DNA of 64,000 nucleotides from Halosimplex rubrum (GTDB lineage Archaea > Halobacteriota > Halobacteria > Halobacteriales > Haloarculaceae): assembly GCF_013415885.1 (NCBI RefSeq), contig NZ_CP058910.1:2666001-2730000 (forward strand), written 5' to 3'. The position numbers were made by a program, and so were the translations under genes. Below the pieces are notes generated by a model. That model had not been told where the DNA came from. It worked only from the letters and a program-made list of their open reading frames with translations, and searched no databases. Shown here in pieces: positions 47,794 to 56,628 of the stretch (positions are counted from its first letter, which is position 1; each line of letters starts with the position of its first letter).

Positions 47794-48593
47794 GACCAAG
47801 ATTCGGACGCGAGTACATCGAGAACGAGTTCCAGCGCATCGCAGATGGCCTCTCAGCCCCGCTTACGGTCTACTTGATCGGTGGCGGCGCGATGTCGCTG
47901 CGCGACCTCAAGGGGGCGACGAAAGATATCGACCTGGTCGTCCCGGATGGCGACGCGTACGGTCAACTGTGGGCCGTCCTGATGGACCTCGGGTATGCGG
48001 AGGTCCAGTCGCTGGATCCAGATTACCGGGCGCTGGGGGCAACGAGCTGCGTCGAGAACGACGATGGGTGTCGCCTCGACATCTTCAACCAGCAGGTCGC
48101 GAACAAGCTCGTGCTCACCGACAGCATGCAAGAGCGCAGCGAGCCGTTCCTCGACACGGATCGACTGACGGTCCGGCTAGTCAGCAACGAGGATATCTTC
48201 CTGTTCAAGGCGATCGCAGGCCGCGACGACGACATCGAGGACATGAATATGCTCGTGCAGGCCGGCCTCGATTACGACGTCGTCCGGGATGAACTCGAAG
48301 CCCAGATCGAACGCCTGGGGGACGATCAGTTCGCCACGTTCGCGAACGAGGCCCTGGTCGAACTCGAGGAGCGGTACGGAGTGACCACGCCGATCGAGGG
48401 TCGCGTCCAAGAGCTCACGAATAGGTACTACCGGGGGCTCGAAGTCCTCCAGGCACTCGACAAGCCGATGACCGTCGATGAACTGGCCGCCGAACTGGAG
48501 TTGGATACTGACGAGGTTCACGACCGGCTCGCGTATCTCTCAACGTTCGACCGGGTCCAACGAGATGGCGACACAGTCCGTCTCGTGGAGTAG
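47790..48593 (+). CDS. Nucleotidyltransferase (AbiEii/DUF6036-like)
   Basis: A 267-residue protein with the nucleotidyltransferase core LIGGGAMSLRDLKGATKDIDLVV near residues 30-52: the GG motif and the Asp-x-Asp metal pair are intact. A C-terminal helix-turn-helix-like segment (TVDELAAELELDTDEVHDRLAYL) follows. In AbiE systems such enzymes modify tRNA or other targets and are held back by the partner regulator. The start overlaps the previous stop. Substrate unknown. Confidence 0.85.
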   Translation: MRPRFGREYIENEFQRIADGLSAPLTVYLIGGGAMSLRDLKGATKDIDLVVPDGDAYGQLWAVLMDLGYAEVQSLDPDYRALGATSCVENDDGCRLDIFNQQVANKLVLTDSMQERSEPFLDTDRLTVRLVSNEDIFLFKAIAGRDDDIEDMNMLVQAGLDYDVVRDELEAQIERLGDDQFATFANEALVELEERYGVTTPIEGRVQELTNRYYRGLEVLQALDKPMTVDELAAELELDTDEVHDRLAYLSTFDRVQRDGDTVRLVE

Positions 48594-48705
48594 GTTACTC
48601 CCAATATCGTTACTTAAAACGGCACCTGATGGCGGCTGTCGTCACCAGTTGATTCACGGGTTGCGTCAAGCAGGTTTTATCCAGCAAGCCCGAACGGCCG
48701 GTATC

Positions 48706-49473
48706 ATGCGGGAGTTCGTCTTCACAGTCGAATACGAGAAGGGGGCTGACGGGGTGATGGATCTCTTCATCGACAATCCGGATCTGTATGCCCGGTCGAT
48801 GGAGATCAGTGCGACCAACGAGGCGGTGTGGGGTATTGAGAAGATCGTCGGCCCCGCTGCTGTCCTCGACGAGGTCGAGGACGCACTGGAACGCGTCGCT
48901 GATTCTCCGGGCACAACCGGAATGTGTGGGGCACCCGTGACTGAATACGAATACACAATCCTCTCGTCGAATGCGGAATCACGGAAGATTCACTGGCTTC
49001 GCCGGGAAGGTGATGGTGCACGGTCGATTCCCTTGGTCGCGGCGAAGCACATCGGCGAGGGATTGATAATGCGCACGGAACGGCGTGGCGACCAATACCG
49101 GTGGCGGATGCTTATTGACGGGACAGTATCAGGGATTCACGAGGACGTCCGAGCGAACCTCCGAGAGGGGCTGTCGCTTACTGTTGAACGACTCGGCACG
49201 CCGCCGTGCTTGCTCGAAGACGGTCGCGTCCAGCAAACGCTTACGCCCGAACAGAAGGCAGCACTCGAGGCTGCAATCAAACGTGGGTACTACGAAGAGC
49301 CACGGCAGCAATCGGTAGCGGAAATCGCCGAAGATGTCGGTGTGTCACGTTCGACGTTCCAGTACCGTCTCAACCGAGCGGAGGCGTGGCTGGCACAACA
49401 GTTCGCCTCCGATTCGCTCGACGTCGACCTCGACGTAGATCTCGATCCTGAGGACATCGAGTTCATCCAGTAG
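48706..49473 (+). CDS. Bat-type (HTH_10) transcription regulator
   Basis: A 255-residue regulator. The C-terminal LTPEQKAALEAAIKRGYYEEPRQQSVAEIAEDVGVSRSTFQYRLNRAEAWLA is the bacterio-opsin-activator HTH_10 domain; the N-terminal 190 residues resemble the ligand- or protein-sensing region of this class (MREFVFTVEYEKGADGVMDLF). The ATG at 48706 has TTTTATCC about 30 bp before it. Target genes unknown; the next gene is a candidate. Confidence 0.88.
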   Translation: MREFVFTVEYEKGADGVMDLFIDNPDLYARSMEISATNEAVWGIEKIVGPAAVLDEVEDALERVADSPGTTGMCGAPVTEYEYTILSSNAESRKIHWLRREGDGARSIPLVAAKHIGEGLIMRTERRGDQYRWRMLIDGTVSGIHEDVRANLREGLSLTVERLGTPPCLLEDGRVQQTLTPEQKAALEAAIKRGYYEEPRQQSVAEIAEDVGVSRSTFQYRLNRAEAWLAQQFASDSLDVDLDVDLDPEDIEFIQ

Positions 49474-49548
49474 ACAGCACGTCGAACTCCTCGACGGTTG
49501 GAATATGTCGAAGTAAATCCCACCCCGATGTCTCTCGTAGGCCCGGGT

Positions 49549-50307
49549 ATGGCAACGACTGGTGCTAGTGTTCAGCTGATTCGTAACGCGACTATCCTCC
49601 TGGACGTCGGTGACACGACGTTCCTAGTGGATCCGATGTTCACGCCGGAGGGCGAGATGCCGACGGTGACAGACAACCCGGCAGTTCCAGAGTTCCTCAC
49701 CACGGCGAATCAGGACCGGAACCCGCTTGTTCCGCTGCCTGACGTTGATCTCACCTACGACGCTGTGGTAGTCACGCACCGTCACCCCGATCACTGGGAC
49801 GAGGCGGCCAGAGAGGAATTCGATGCCGGCGTTCCGCTGTTCTGTCAGCCCGAGGAGGCTGACGCCTTCACTGACGAGGGCTTCACTGACGTTCGGCCCG
49901 TCGACGACGAAACCTCCTTTGAAAGCATCACTATCCACCGGACGCCGGGCCAGCACGGGCACGGCGAACTCGCCGAGGGAATGGGCCCGGTCTCGGGCTT
50001 CGTCTTCGAGGCCGACGAGACAGTGTATGTCGCCGGGGACACGATCTGGTACGAGCCGGTCGAAGAGACACTCGACCAGTACGAACCCGATCTGGTCGTT
50101 CTCAACGGCGGCGAAGCGCAGTTCGATCAAGGCGAACCCATAACGATGGGTGTCGAGGACGTCACCGCGGTCCGCGAAGCCACTGATGCCGAGATAGTGG
50201 TCGTCCATATGGAGGCGATCAACCATTGCTTGCTGTCGCGCGAGGAACTGCGGGCAGAGACAGCGGATGTACACGTTCCCGAGGACGGCGGGCGGTTCAG
50301 TCTATAA
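49549..50307 (+). CDS. UlaG-like metal-dependent hydrolase (MBL fold)
   Basis: A 252-residue metallo-beta-lactamase-fold enzyme. VQLIRNATILLDVGDTTFLVDPMF is the typical opening, with VVVTHRHPDHWD and YVAGDTIWYEP supplying metal ligands, and HMEAINHCLLSREELRA closing the site. This branch includes L-ascorbate-6-phosphate lactonase relatives, but substrate is open. I use the ATG at 49549; the ATG at 49528 is also possible, with AATATG about 27 bp before it. Confidence 0.85.
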   Translation: MATTGASVQLIRNATILLDVGDTTFLVDPMFTPEGEMPTVTDNPAVPEFLTTANQDRNPLVPLPDVDLTYDAVVVTHRHPDHWDEAAREEFDAGVPLFCQPEEADAFTDEGFTDVRPVDDETSFESITIHRTPGQHGHGELAEGMGPVSGFVFEADETVYVAGDTIWYEPVEETLDQYEPDLVVLNGGEAQFDQGEPITMGVEDVTAVREATDAEIVVVHMEAINHCLLSREELRAETADVHVPEDGGRFSL

Positions 50308-50360
50308 CGTGGGACGCCCATCTGCAACTGTCCCGTGTCGTAACCACTGGTTCCGGGTGG

Positions 50361-50762
50361 TTACCTCGCTAGCTCAGCTGGGAGTCGGCCATCCGGACGC
50401 GGAACGCGACTCCGTTTGATCTCGTGATCGACGCGACGCAGGTGCTTGCAGCCGCCTTCGGGTGAACGCTGCTGCCAGTCGGGACAGGTACACGATTCGT
50501 CGACGACGTCGACTTCGTACCTGTTGCCGGACGCGGACTGCACCTCGTAGCGGCCACCTTTCGAGAGGAGTGAGACGTCCATCGCTTCGGCGACAGCACG
50601 CTTCGTGCGGGGCTCGAGATCGTCCTCCGACTGTGCGTTCTCGTCGACGACCAGTCGGTCGCGAACGTCGCCCGTTCGGCCACCGTCGGGAGCGACGGCT
50701 TCCGCAGGCCCCCTGAGCCGCTCGTGGAGCACTTCCTCCACCGGATGGCCTTCCGGCCACAG
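50361..50762 (-). pseudogene. 3' part of a SWIM-finger gene split by a TnpB element
   Basis: The frame enters from the insertion as LWPEGHPVEEVLHERLRGPAEAV and runs to a SWIM zinc finger, SCTCPDWQQRSPEGGCKHLRR (pattern C-x-C-x(n)-C-x-H), a DNA- or protein-binding module common in haloarchaeal mobile DNA. There is no ATG at its head, only a GTG at 50741. Joining it to 52330-52752 at the insertion point gives one open frame of about 270 residues (REVHLWPEGHP across the join). It therefore reads as the broken-off C-terminal half. Confidence 0.85.
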
Positions 50763-52329
50763 ATGACATCCTCCCGGGCGTGAATGCCGGGGTTTCCTCC
50801 GTGGGAGTCTCAGCCGGTCTAGGACTCGCCGGAGGCAACATTCCCGTCACGGTGGACGGTACTCGGGTTTGTGCGCTGTTCTTTGGGACTTTCGTGAGGG
50901 TGTGGTGTCCCCGACCAGTTGTGGTCGTCCCACTGGAACCGCACGGGCCGTGCCATCGACCTGACTGCCTGCTCTGTGTGCCGCTTCAAGAACGTCTCTG
51001 ACGCTGTGAGGTCGGCGTGCCCCTCGAATCCACACGGACACGTTAGTGTGTCCTGATGTCGTTTCGTTCGGTCTGTTGAACCGCACTGCGGGCACTCTTG
51101 GCTGGTCCACGCTTCCGACCGGACTTCGACCGAGATACCGTATTCCTCAGCAGTACATGTTAGCCGCTCAGTAAACTGCTTGAACGCCCAGAAGTTGTGG
51201 GTCTTGGCGTTGGTTTCGACCGACCAATGTGTGTCCAGCACGTCGGTCAGTCCACCGATATACACCGTGTCTACGCCGTCCTCATACAGCCGTTCGATTA
51301 GGTCACGACACAACGCTTCCTGTGCGTGGTCGCGGCGGCGGGTTCGCTTCCGATACAGCCGTCGGATACGCTCGCTACTGTATTGGCCGTCCTGTAGCTT
51401 GGACTGTAACCGGGCGATTTCTCGCGTTGTCTCACGGAAGCGGTTGAACAGGTCCCGACCTTCGTACAGGTATTGGTCGCCGGTCGTGGTGGTACAGGCG
51501 ACGAGATTGTTCGCACCAATATCCAGAGCGGCCTTCTCGTCGGCCAGTGGAGTCTCCCGTGCATCTGTAACAGTCACGGGTTGGGAAGCTCGGAAGATGC
51601 TGTCAGTCTCGTCATACCACAGGTCCAATCGTCCTTGTTTCTCGTAGTCGGGCCAATTCGGGTCGCCAGCGATTTCGAGTCGGAGACGCCCGGTGTGATC
51701 GTATCGGTCTTTCAACTCGCTCCCAACAAGTATCTCAAGCCGGGATCGCTCGCCCCACTCAACAGTGTATGCGTCGTTGCGAATGACGCCTTTGAGGACA
51801 CGCCCATCGTCTTTGTTACCACGGAAGCCCGGCGGTTCCGGGTGTTCCGTAACGGATGTGTTCGACTCGTCGTGATACGCCTTCTTTGTATCGAAGAACC
51901 CGCGCCACGCTTCGCTGTTTTTGCGTATTACCTGTTGGGCAGTGGATGCGCCGAGCACACCTTTGTACTTGCCTTCGAGACTGCCGGTGTCGGCGTTCCA
52001 CACGTCCTCGTCCTCAAAGCCGTCTTCGTCGTTGTAGCGCATGAGGCGCTGATAATTGACCTCATTCCAGAGAGCGGCGGAAGCGTCCAACAGGTCCCGT
52101 AGCAGTTGCTCTCCCGTATCGGAGAGGGAACGCACGGCGAACGTGTTGGTGCGCTTCATCAGCCATTTCCAGATATGTTCGTTTGGAACTTGAACGTCAG
52201 CCAACCACGGTGAAAGTAGAACCCAATCATCTCGTTGGAGACTCAAGACCAACATTGATGCAGTTATTCTCATCGGAGCTTACGTGATTCACGCCCGCCG
52301 TGAACGGCAGGACTCTCTCGCTGTCAAAG
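50763..52329 (-). mobile_element. IS200/IS605-type element carrying only tnpB, 1,567 bp
   Basis: The limits come from the broken gene: on the minus strand TTCAC (flank) meets the element at 52329, and the element ends GATGTCAT before the flank resumes CTGTGG at 50762. Removing it restores an open frame with no target duplication, as expected for this single-strand transposition family, and TTCAC is then the target/TAM candidate. The ends have small imperfect hairpin sequences (CACGCCCGGGAGG near the right end; CCGTTCACGGCGG near the left). No tnpA is present. Confidence 0.85.
50819..52159 (-). CDS. tnpB: TnpB, RNA-guided nuclease-family protein (possibly inactive)
   Basis: A 446-residue TnpB. 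The RuvC-I Asp is in ALDIGANNL (Asp213), the zinc ribbon CPQCG/CPCG spans Cys356-Cys376 and the RuvC-III Asp is in [10 protein letters not shown] (Asp383). The stretch that normally carries the RuvC-II Glu (as in IxxEdL) reads [10 protein letters not shown], with Gly302 at that place, so cleavage may be lost unless another Glu substitutes. The start at 52159 ([12 protein letters not shown]) is the family-like one; a longer in-frame reading exists. The guide RNA would come from the tnpB 3' end and the right end. Confidence 0.9.
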   Translation of the reverse strand: MKRTNTFAVRSLSDTGEQLLRDLLDASAALWNEVNYQRLMRYNDEDGFEDEDVWNADTGSLEGKYKGVLGASTAQQVIRKNSEAWRGFFDTKKAYHDESNTSVTEHPEPPGFRGNKDDGRVLKGVIRNDAYTVEWGERSRLEILVGSELKDRYDHTGRLRLEIAGDPNWPDYEKQGRLDLWYDETDSIFRASQPVTVTDARETPLADEKAALDIGANNLVACTTTTGDQYLYEGRDLFNRFRETTREIARLQSKLQDGQYSSERIRRLYRKRTRRRDHAQEALCRDLIERLYEDGVDTVYIGGLTDVLDTHWSVETNAKTHNFWAFKQFTERLTCTAEEYGISVEVRSEAWTSQECPQCGSTDRTKRHQDTLTCPCGFEGHADLTASETFLKRHTEQAVRSMARPVRFQWDDHNWSGTPHPHESPKEQRTNPSTVHRDGNVASGES

Positions 52330-52752
52330 GTGAACCTCGCGGCGCTCGCGATGGTCGTAGGAGCCGCACGCCGCTGCGCTCCCGGTCCAGACGCGCCAGG
52401 CACCCAGCGCGGCCATCACGTCGACGATGTCACGGGGAACCGTCTGGTGGTCGTCCGGGAAGAACACCCGGAAGCGGGTACACGCCTCCTGCGGCGGGAC
52501 GGTCTCCCACCAGTCTTCGCTGGAGCCCCAGCTGTCGTACATCGCGTCGTCGCTCCCGTAGCCGACGGTCACGCCGTTGATCGGCGTCCAGTTTGCTGGG
52601 AGGTGGTCCGCTTCGCCTTCAAGCACCCGAAGAACGGCGTATCGGAGGTACTCGTGGGCTTGGTTGTCTGTCGTTCGGGCGACCTGGTCGTGTTGCTTGG
52701 CAACGTGCTCGGCTTCCTCGAGGACCGTCGTGAGATTGGGTTCAGTCATCAT
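52330..52752 (-). pseudogene. 5' part of the SWIM-finger gene split by the TnpB element
   Basis: From ATG at 52752 (or the adjacent one at 52749) the frame gives about 141 residues, TEPNLTTVLEEAEHVAKQHDQ and later FFPDDHQTVPRDIVDVMAALGAWRVWTGS, then passes two codons into the element and stops. Its last native codons, REVH, join in frame to LWPEGHP of 50361-50762. I do not know the N-terminal domain; it is acidic with many Trp. A CCCC/GGGG motif lies about 20 bp before the start. Confidence 0.8.
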
Positions 52753-52770
52753 TCGACGGAGGTCTGAATG

Positions 52771-52801
52771 CGCCTCCGCCCCTCCGCGGGCGCTGAAAAA
52801 C
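52771..52801 (-). promoter_or_regulatory. Shared T-tract/GC-palindrome element, copy 1
   Basis: On the minus strand GTTTTTC is followed by CCCGCGGAGGGGCGG. It is one of seven like-oriented elements (others at 54787, 55204, 56629, 56953, 60184, 63835). It lies about 20 bp before the SWIM-gene start. Confidence 0.6.
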
Positions 52802-52919
52802 TCCCAGTAGCTGATGGATTGGCTTTCACCCACAATGACTGGAGACCGGTGATTGACACGAAGGATGTAGCGTTCGCGTCGGCGGTGCTATTTACAGATA
52901 TGGGGACGCTACACTAGGT

Positions 52920-53678
52920 ATGGTTGCCACGTACTCAATACTGTCACTACTGATCATCTTCGCGCTGTCGTTGTTGATTGTTCGTACCGGCTCGATTGCG
53001 CTGGAGATGACGGGCCTTTCACCAGATGTGGCCTCCTTCCAAGCCACGTCTGCGTTCTCTGGAGCCGGATATACGACCGAAGAGGCAGAACAGGCTATCA
53101 CCACCGTCGGCCGCCGAAAAACCGTGAAGGCGCTCATTCGGCTCGGCAGTATTGGACTGCTCGGTGCGATTTCGTCACTTATCCTTTCGTTCACGCGAAC
53201 TGGTGGCGACGACCTATTGAACTTGCTGTATATTCTCGGGGGCGCCGGTGTGATCATTCTGTTCGCACGAAGTCGGTGGTTCAACCGCCTCGTGACGCCG
53301 CTTATTGAGTGGGCGCTGAGTGAGACGACAGAGCTGGAGATCTCGGATTACGCCCAGTTACTCGGTCTGCAACGCGAATATCGTGTGGCGGAGGTGGAAA
53401 TCAGCGCGGGTGATTGGTTGGCAGGGGAGTCGATTTCGGAGCTGGATTTACCACGCGAAGGGGTGTTGATACTCGGCATCTGTCGTGGTGATTCATATAT
53501 TGGTGCGCCACAACCAGATACGGAGACGAAACCGGACGACACGCTCGTCCTCTATGGGAAACAAGACCGTCTCAAAGAATTGTCAGACCGGCTCAGTGAT
53601 GATGCTGAGGCTCGAGAAGATGCTGTTGAAGACCACGAGGAAACGCTCGAAGAGCAAAAACAGCTCATTGAACAATAA
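52920..53678 (+). CDS. Membrane protein with cytoplasmic TrkA-C (RCK_C) domain
   Basis: A 252-residue protein. Three membrane helices (about 5-25, 78-98 and 103-120, with a TGLSPDVASFQATSAFSGAGYTT loop between the first two) precede a TrkA-C domain (residues 155-225, EYRVAEVEISAGDWLAGESI, PDDTLVLYGKQDRLKEL) and an acidic coiled tail. RCK_C domains bind small ligands such as c-di-AMP, so it may sense or gate ions. TATTTAC about 30 bp before the ATG supports the start. No transporter gene is adjacent. Confidence 0.85.
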   Translation: MVATYSILSLLIIFALSLLIVRTGSIALEMTGLSPDVASFQATSAFSGAGYTTEEAEQAITTVGRRKTVKALIRLGSIGLLGAISSLILSFTRTGGDDLLNLLYILGGAGVIILFARSRWFNRLVTPLIEWALSETTELEISDYAQLLGLQREYRVAEVEISAGDWLAGESISELDLPREGVLILGICRGDSYIGAPQPDTETKPDDTLVLYGKQDRLKELSDRLSDDAEAREDAVEDHEETLEEQKQLIEQ

Positions 53679-53754
53679 TAGGAATCACACCCCGAATTTG
53701 ACCTCCTGATTAGGACGTAGAATTGACTGAAAGAGTGGCGACATCACATTCGGA

Positions 53755-53795
53755 TTAACCAACAATACAAAACTACGCATCCCTCTGTTGGTTAA
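53755..53795. repeat. 41-bp inverted repeat, copy B
   Basis: TTAACCAACA (53755-53764) and TGTTGGTTAA (53786-53795), perfect arms with a 21-bp spacer containing AAACTACGC. It lies 17 bp past the stop codon of the metalloprotease gene, in a convergent gap. Confidence 0.85.
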
Positions 53796-53812
53796 TCGAA
53801 TGGGCGAGAGAA

Positions 53813-54739
53813 TTATTCCTCGAGCACGTCGATGAGCTCTTCTGCTGTGGAACTGATCCGGCCGAGTCGGTCGCGAACGACCTCGGGATCGTCCGACTCC
53901 CACGTAGCGAGGTAGAACGCCGACCCACTAGTGTCGATCCCGCAGTACCGCCCGACGACGTACGCGACGGCTTCGGCCTCAACTTCGCGTTTCGCCCGCT
54001 CGGTGTCGTCGTCGACGTCGAAGTGGAGCAGAGCGTGGGCATACTCGTGAATTAGCGTCCGCGCGAGGTCGGCCTCGTTCTCCCGATCACGCACCTCGAC
54101 GAGCGGCTGGACGTCGACGAGGCTCAGCTGCTCGCAGATGCCTTTCGCCTCGCCGTGGGTCCACGCCTCGGCTGGAACGATCCGCACCGTCACGCCGAGG
54201 TCGTCAGCGGCGGCAGTCAACCGCTCGACGAGGTCGCCGGCGTCCCCGGTTGCTTCTGTGTCCAGGTCGGGAAGCGGCTCGCCCTCGGTCTGGGCGACGT
54301 CGAACACCGGCGCGGGCTTGAACCCGACAAGGCCCTCGGACCACTCCTCGGGCGGCGTCTCGTCGTACTCACAGTCGCTGTCCTCATGGTAGCTCGGCGA
54401 GTTCTCGCACTCCGGGCACTGCATGGTGATGATTGGTGCCCAGATCCAGATGGCCGACTCGCCCTCCTTGACATGGCGGTCGAACTCCTCCTGCCACGTC
54501 CGGTAGCCCGCCACCCGGCTCGCCTCGGGACACTGCCGCTTGATGAGGAGCGTGTTCCGGTAGGAGTAGTCGTGGAAACGACTCTGGACGTCCAGCCACT
54601 CCTGGAACTCCGCGCTGGCTTGCGCGTCGTCGACGCCGGCGACGAGCTCGTCGATCCACTGTTCGATGGTACTGTTCATCTCGTCTGATCGCGTGTCGGT
54701 CTCCTCGAAGGAGACCGACGAGTCTCTGGTCGTAGACAT
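53813..54739 (-). CDS. ArdC-like/ImmA-IrrE metalloprotease fusion
   Basis: A 308-residue protein. The N-terminal 130 residues look like an ArdC-type antirestriction/ssDNA-binding domain (FQEWLDVQSRFHDYSYRNTLLIKRQ; VAGYRTWQEEFDRHVKEGESAIWIWAPI), with a cysteine group inserted (CPEC at 108-111, DC at about 123). The second half is an M78/IrrE peptidase with HEYAH (231-235, zinc and catalytic Glu232). Such fusions protect incoming plasmids or phages, or cut regulators. The ATG at 54739 gives the family start. Confidence 0.85.
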   Translation of the reverse strand: MSTTRDSSVSFEETDTRSDEMNSTIEQWIDELVAGVDDAQASAEFQEWLDVQSRFHDYSYRNTLLIKRQCPEASRVAGYRTWQEEFDRHVKEGESAIWIWAPIITMQCPECENSPSYHEDSDCEYDETPPEEWSEGLVGFKPAPVFDVAQTEGEPLPDLDTEATGDAGDLVERLTAAADDLGVTVRIVPAEAWTHGEAKGICEQLSLVDVQPLVEVRDRENEADLARTLIHEYAHALLHFDVDDDTERAKREVEAEAVAYVVGRYCGIDTSGSAFYLATWESDDPEVVRDRLGRISSTAEELIDVLEE

Positions 54740-54786
54740 CGTGTTCACCGAATCGAGTTCACGGCGACTGCGTCTGTTCAGATCGC

Positions 54787-54815
54787 GCCGCACCCCTCCG
54801 GGGCGTTCAAAAACC
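54787..54815 (-). promoter_or_regulatory. Shared T-tract/GC-palindrome element, copy 2
   Basis: Minus strand: GGTTTTTGAACG, then CCCCGGAGGGGTGCGG. This is the cleanest copy of the palindrome. It lies 48 bp before the metalloprotease start. Confidence 0.6.
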
Positions 54816-54825
54816 GCTCTGTCGG

Positions 54826-55173
54826 TCAGCGGAGCTCGTGGCGTTCGTCCGCGAAGCCGACCGTGACGAGGTACTCGAGGAACTCGTCGAACCGCTCGAC
54901 GTCACTGGGCGTGTCGGTCGCAAGGTGACGTGCCCACTCGATGGCCCACTGGAAGGCGGGATCCGTGCCGCCCTTGCCGTGAATGTACCACCACCGGGCC
55001 GCCTTGAGAACCACTATGGGATTCGTCGGCGGCTGCTCACCGGCGAGCCCACGGGTGATGGATTCGATTTCGTCGGGGACGTCGGCGGGATCGACCTCCG
55101 CTGATTGCGTGTTGTCGATATCGACCGGGATCTCGTCGATCGAGACGTTGACGGGACTCTGTTGTTGACTCAC
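54826..55173 (-). CDS. Haloarchaeal small protein of unknown function
   Basis: A 115-residue acidic protein from a GTG at 55173 (SQQQSPVNVSIDEIPVDIDN), with a conserved-looking middle, NPIVVLKAARWWYIHGKGGTDPAFQWAIEWARHLA. I do not know its role. It precedes the metalloprotease gene on the same strand by about 86 bp, but each has its own upstream palindrome element. Confidence 0.7.
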   Translation of the reverse strand: MSQQQSPVNVSIDEIPVDIDNTQSAEVDPADVPDEIESITRGLAGEQPPTNPIVVLKAARWWYIHGKGGTDPAFQWAIEWARHLATDTPSDVERFDEFLEYLVTVGFADERHELR

Positions 55174-55203
55174 TGGAAGTCACCTCTGAGAGCTTTCGAA
55201 GGA

Positions 55204-55234
55204 GCCCTCGCCCTCTCTGGGGGCACGAAAAACA
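55204..55234 (-). promoter_or_regulatory. Shared T-tract/GC-palindrome element, copy 3
   Basis: Minus strand: CTGTTTTTCGTG, then CCCCCAGAGAGGGCGAGGG, 31 bp before the GTG of the small gene at 54826-55173. Confidence 0.6.
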
Positions 55235-55314
55235 GGTCGCGAAGTCACGCCGGCGGGAGGTAGACGCTCTGCTCGCCGGCAGATACCTTTGTGCTGAACG
55301 TGGGACTTCGCTTG

Positions 55315-56532
55315 TTAGTCAACTACTGGTTGGACTGGCAGCCGTTCGAGTCGGCGATGGCACGGGATACAGAGAGTCAGCAGGTTACTCGGTACATCTG
55401 CATCGTCGACCGACTGGTCTGGGTCGTCGTAGAACCGGCGTCGAGGAATCCGGTGGTGAACCGGGAGATCACGTCCGAATTTCTCGCGGTGACCTTCGCG
55501 GTCCATACCGCAGCGCAGGCAGGACTCGTTGTCACGGGTGATGATCACCTCACGAATCTGTGGCCAGTTCGAGCCAAACGGAACTGTCTCAGTATCTGAC
55601 TGACGGTAGTTTTCTAGATAGTCCGGGTCGGCCGCTTGAAGGGCCGTTCGCCACGTTCCGAATTCACGCTGATACGGATCGATGGTAAACTTCCCGTGTT
55701 CGTTTATTTCCGTTGTTGTCGGTGGGTGGCCCAGATCATCCGCGACAGCCCGCAGTTCGGCTAATAACTCCTCCCGTGGGATTCGCCACCGCTGATTCGG
55801 CTCGAAGCCGGCAGCTCGGAGAGCTTCATTCCACGAACCGAATCGCTCCTGATAGACTGCTGCACTCCATTTCCCTTGGTTCCGCATCTCATCCTTCCGA
55901 GGGACATGGCCTAGCTCTTCGGCGAGACTGTTGAGTTCGGATATCAGATCCTCCTCGCTCACATCCCATACGGAGTGGACTTCCAACCCCGCCTGTCGAA
56001 GCGCACGATTCCAGGTTCCAAACGCTCGCTTGTACGAATTCGAGGTGTAGGGGCCACTCCGGTCCATTTCATCTGTTGTGGGCGGTCGACCCAGTTTCTC
56101 AGCGAACCCCTGTAAGGCAGTAAGGAGTTTCCCCTGGGAGAGGTTCATCTCGACGTTCGGTTCAAAACCGGCCGCCCGTAGTGCTGAATTCCACCCTCCA
56201 AATCGCTTGCAGTATGTCTTTACCGAATACTCTCCGTGAGTACTGTATTCACGCTCTGATGGGGTTCCTCCCACGATGTCGGCAACTGATTTGAGATCAG
56301 TAAGAAGGTCCTCTTCAGGCGTCACTGGTCGTCCATTTGGATCGTTCGTACCGGTTTGAAGTCCGGCAGCCTGGAGTGCATTATTCCACGACCCGAACCG
56401 ATTTCCGTACGTCTTCGAAGCGTGAGGTCCTGAATCGTCCATCTCACTCTGCGACGGGGGACGACCGAGTTTCTCAGCGAACTTCCGGAGCCGGTTGAGG
56501 AGTTCATCATTTGAGTACAGCTTCTTTCCCAT
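55315..56532 (-). CDS. HNH nuclease with five homing-endonuclease-associated repeats
   Basis: A 405-residue protein. Five copies of a roughly 48-residue unit (about 10-57, 75-122, 136-182, 194-242, 255-301) follow the pattern of a helix, LGRPPSxxEM, then YxxRFGSWNxALRAAGF; this is the homing-endonuclease-associated DNA-binding repeat. The C-terminus is an HNH nuclease with CxxC (Cys338, Cys341), His359-His360 and CxxCH (388-392). It probably cuts or binds specific DNA. An upstream element and an inverted repeat lie within 185 bp of the start. Confidence 0.92.
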   Translation of the reverse strand: MGKKLYSNDELLNRLRKFAEKLGRPPSQSEMDDSGPHASKTYGNRFGSWNNALQAAGLQTGTNDPNGRPVTPEEDLLTDLKSVADIVGGTPSEREYSTHGEYSVKTYCKRFGGWNSALRAAGFEPNVEMNLSQGKLLTALQGFAEKLGRPPTTDEMDRSGPYTSNSYKRAFGTWNRALRQAGLEVHSVWDVSEEDLISELNSLAEELGHVPRKDEMRNQGKWSAAVYQERFGSWNEALRAAGFEPNQRWRIPREELLAELRAVADDLGHPPTTTEINEHGKFTIDPYQREFGTWRTALQAADPDYLENYRQSDTETVPFGSNWPQIREVIITRDNESCLRCGMDREGHREKFGRDLPVHHRIPRRRFYDDPDQSVDDADVPSNLLTLCIPCHRRLERLPVQPVVD

Positions 56533-56628
56533 GATTTCTGAGTAGTTGAGTCACTCAGTTTGGTCCCGGTTCGGTATTTGAATGTCCGTTCTAAGGTCTG
56601 CGATGCGTCATCCTATCGATGCTGGCTG

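Noticed and set aside
55291-55599. Plus-strand frame overlapping the HNH gene end
   Set aside because: Mostly antisense of the HNH domain; the strand and pattern fit the HNH gene.
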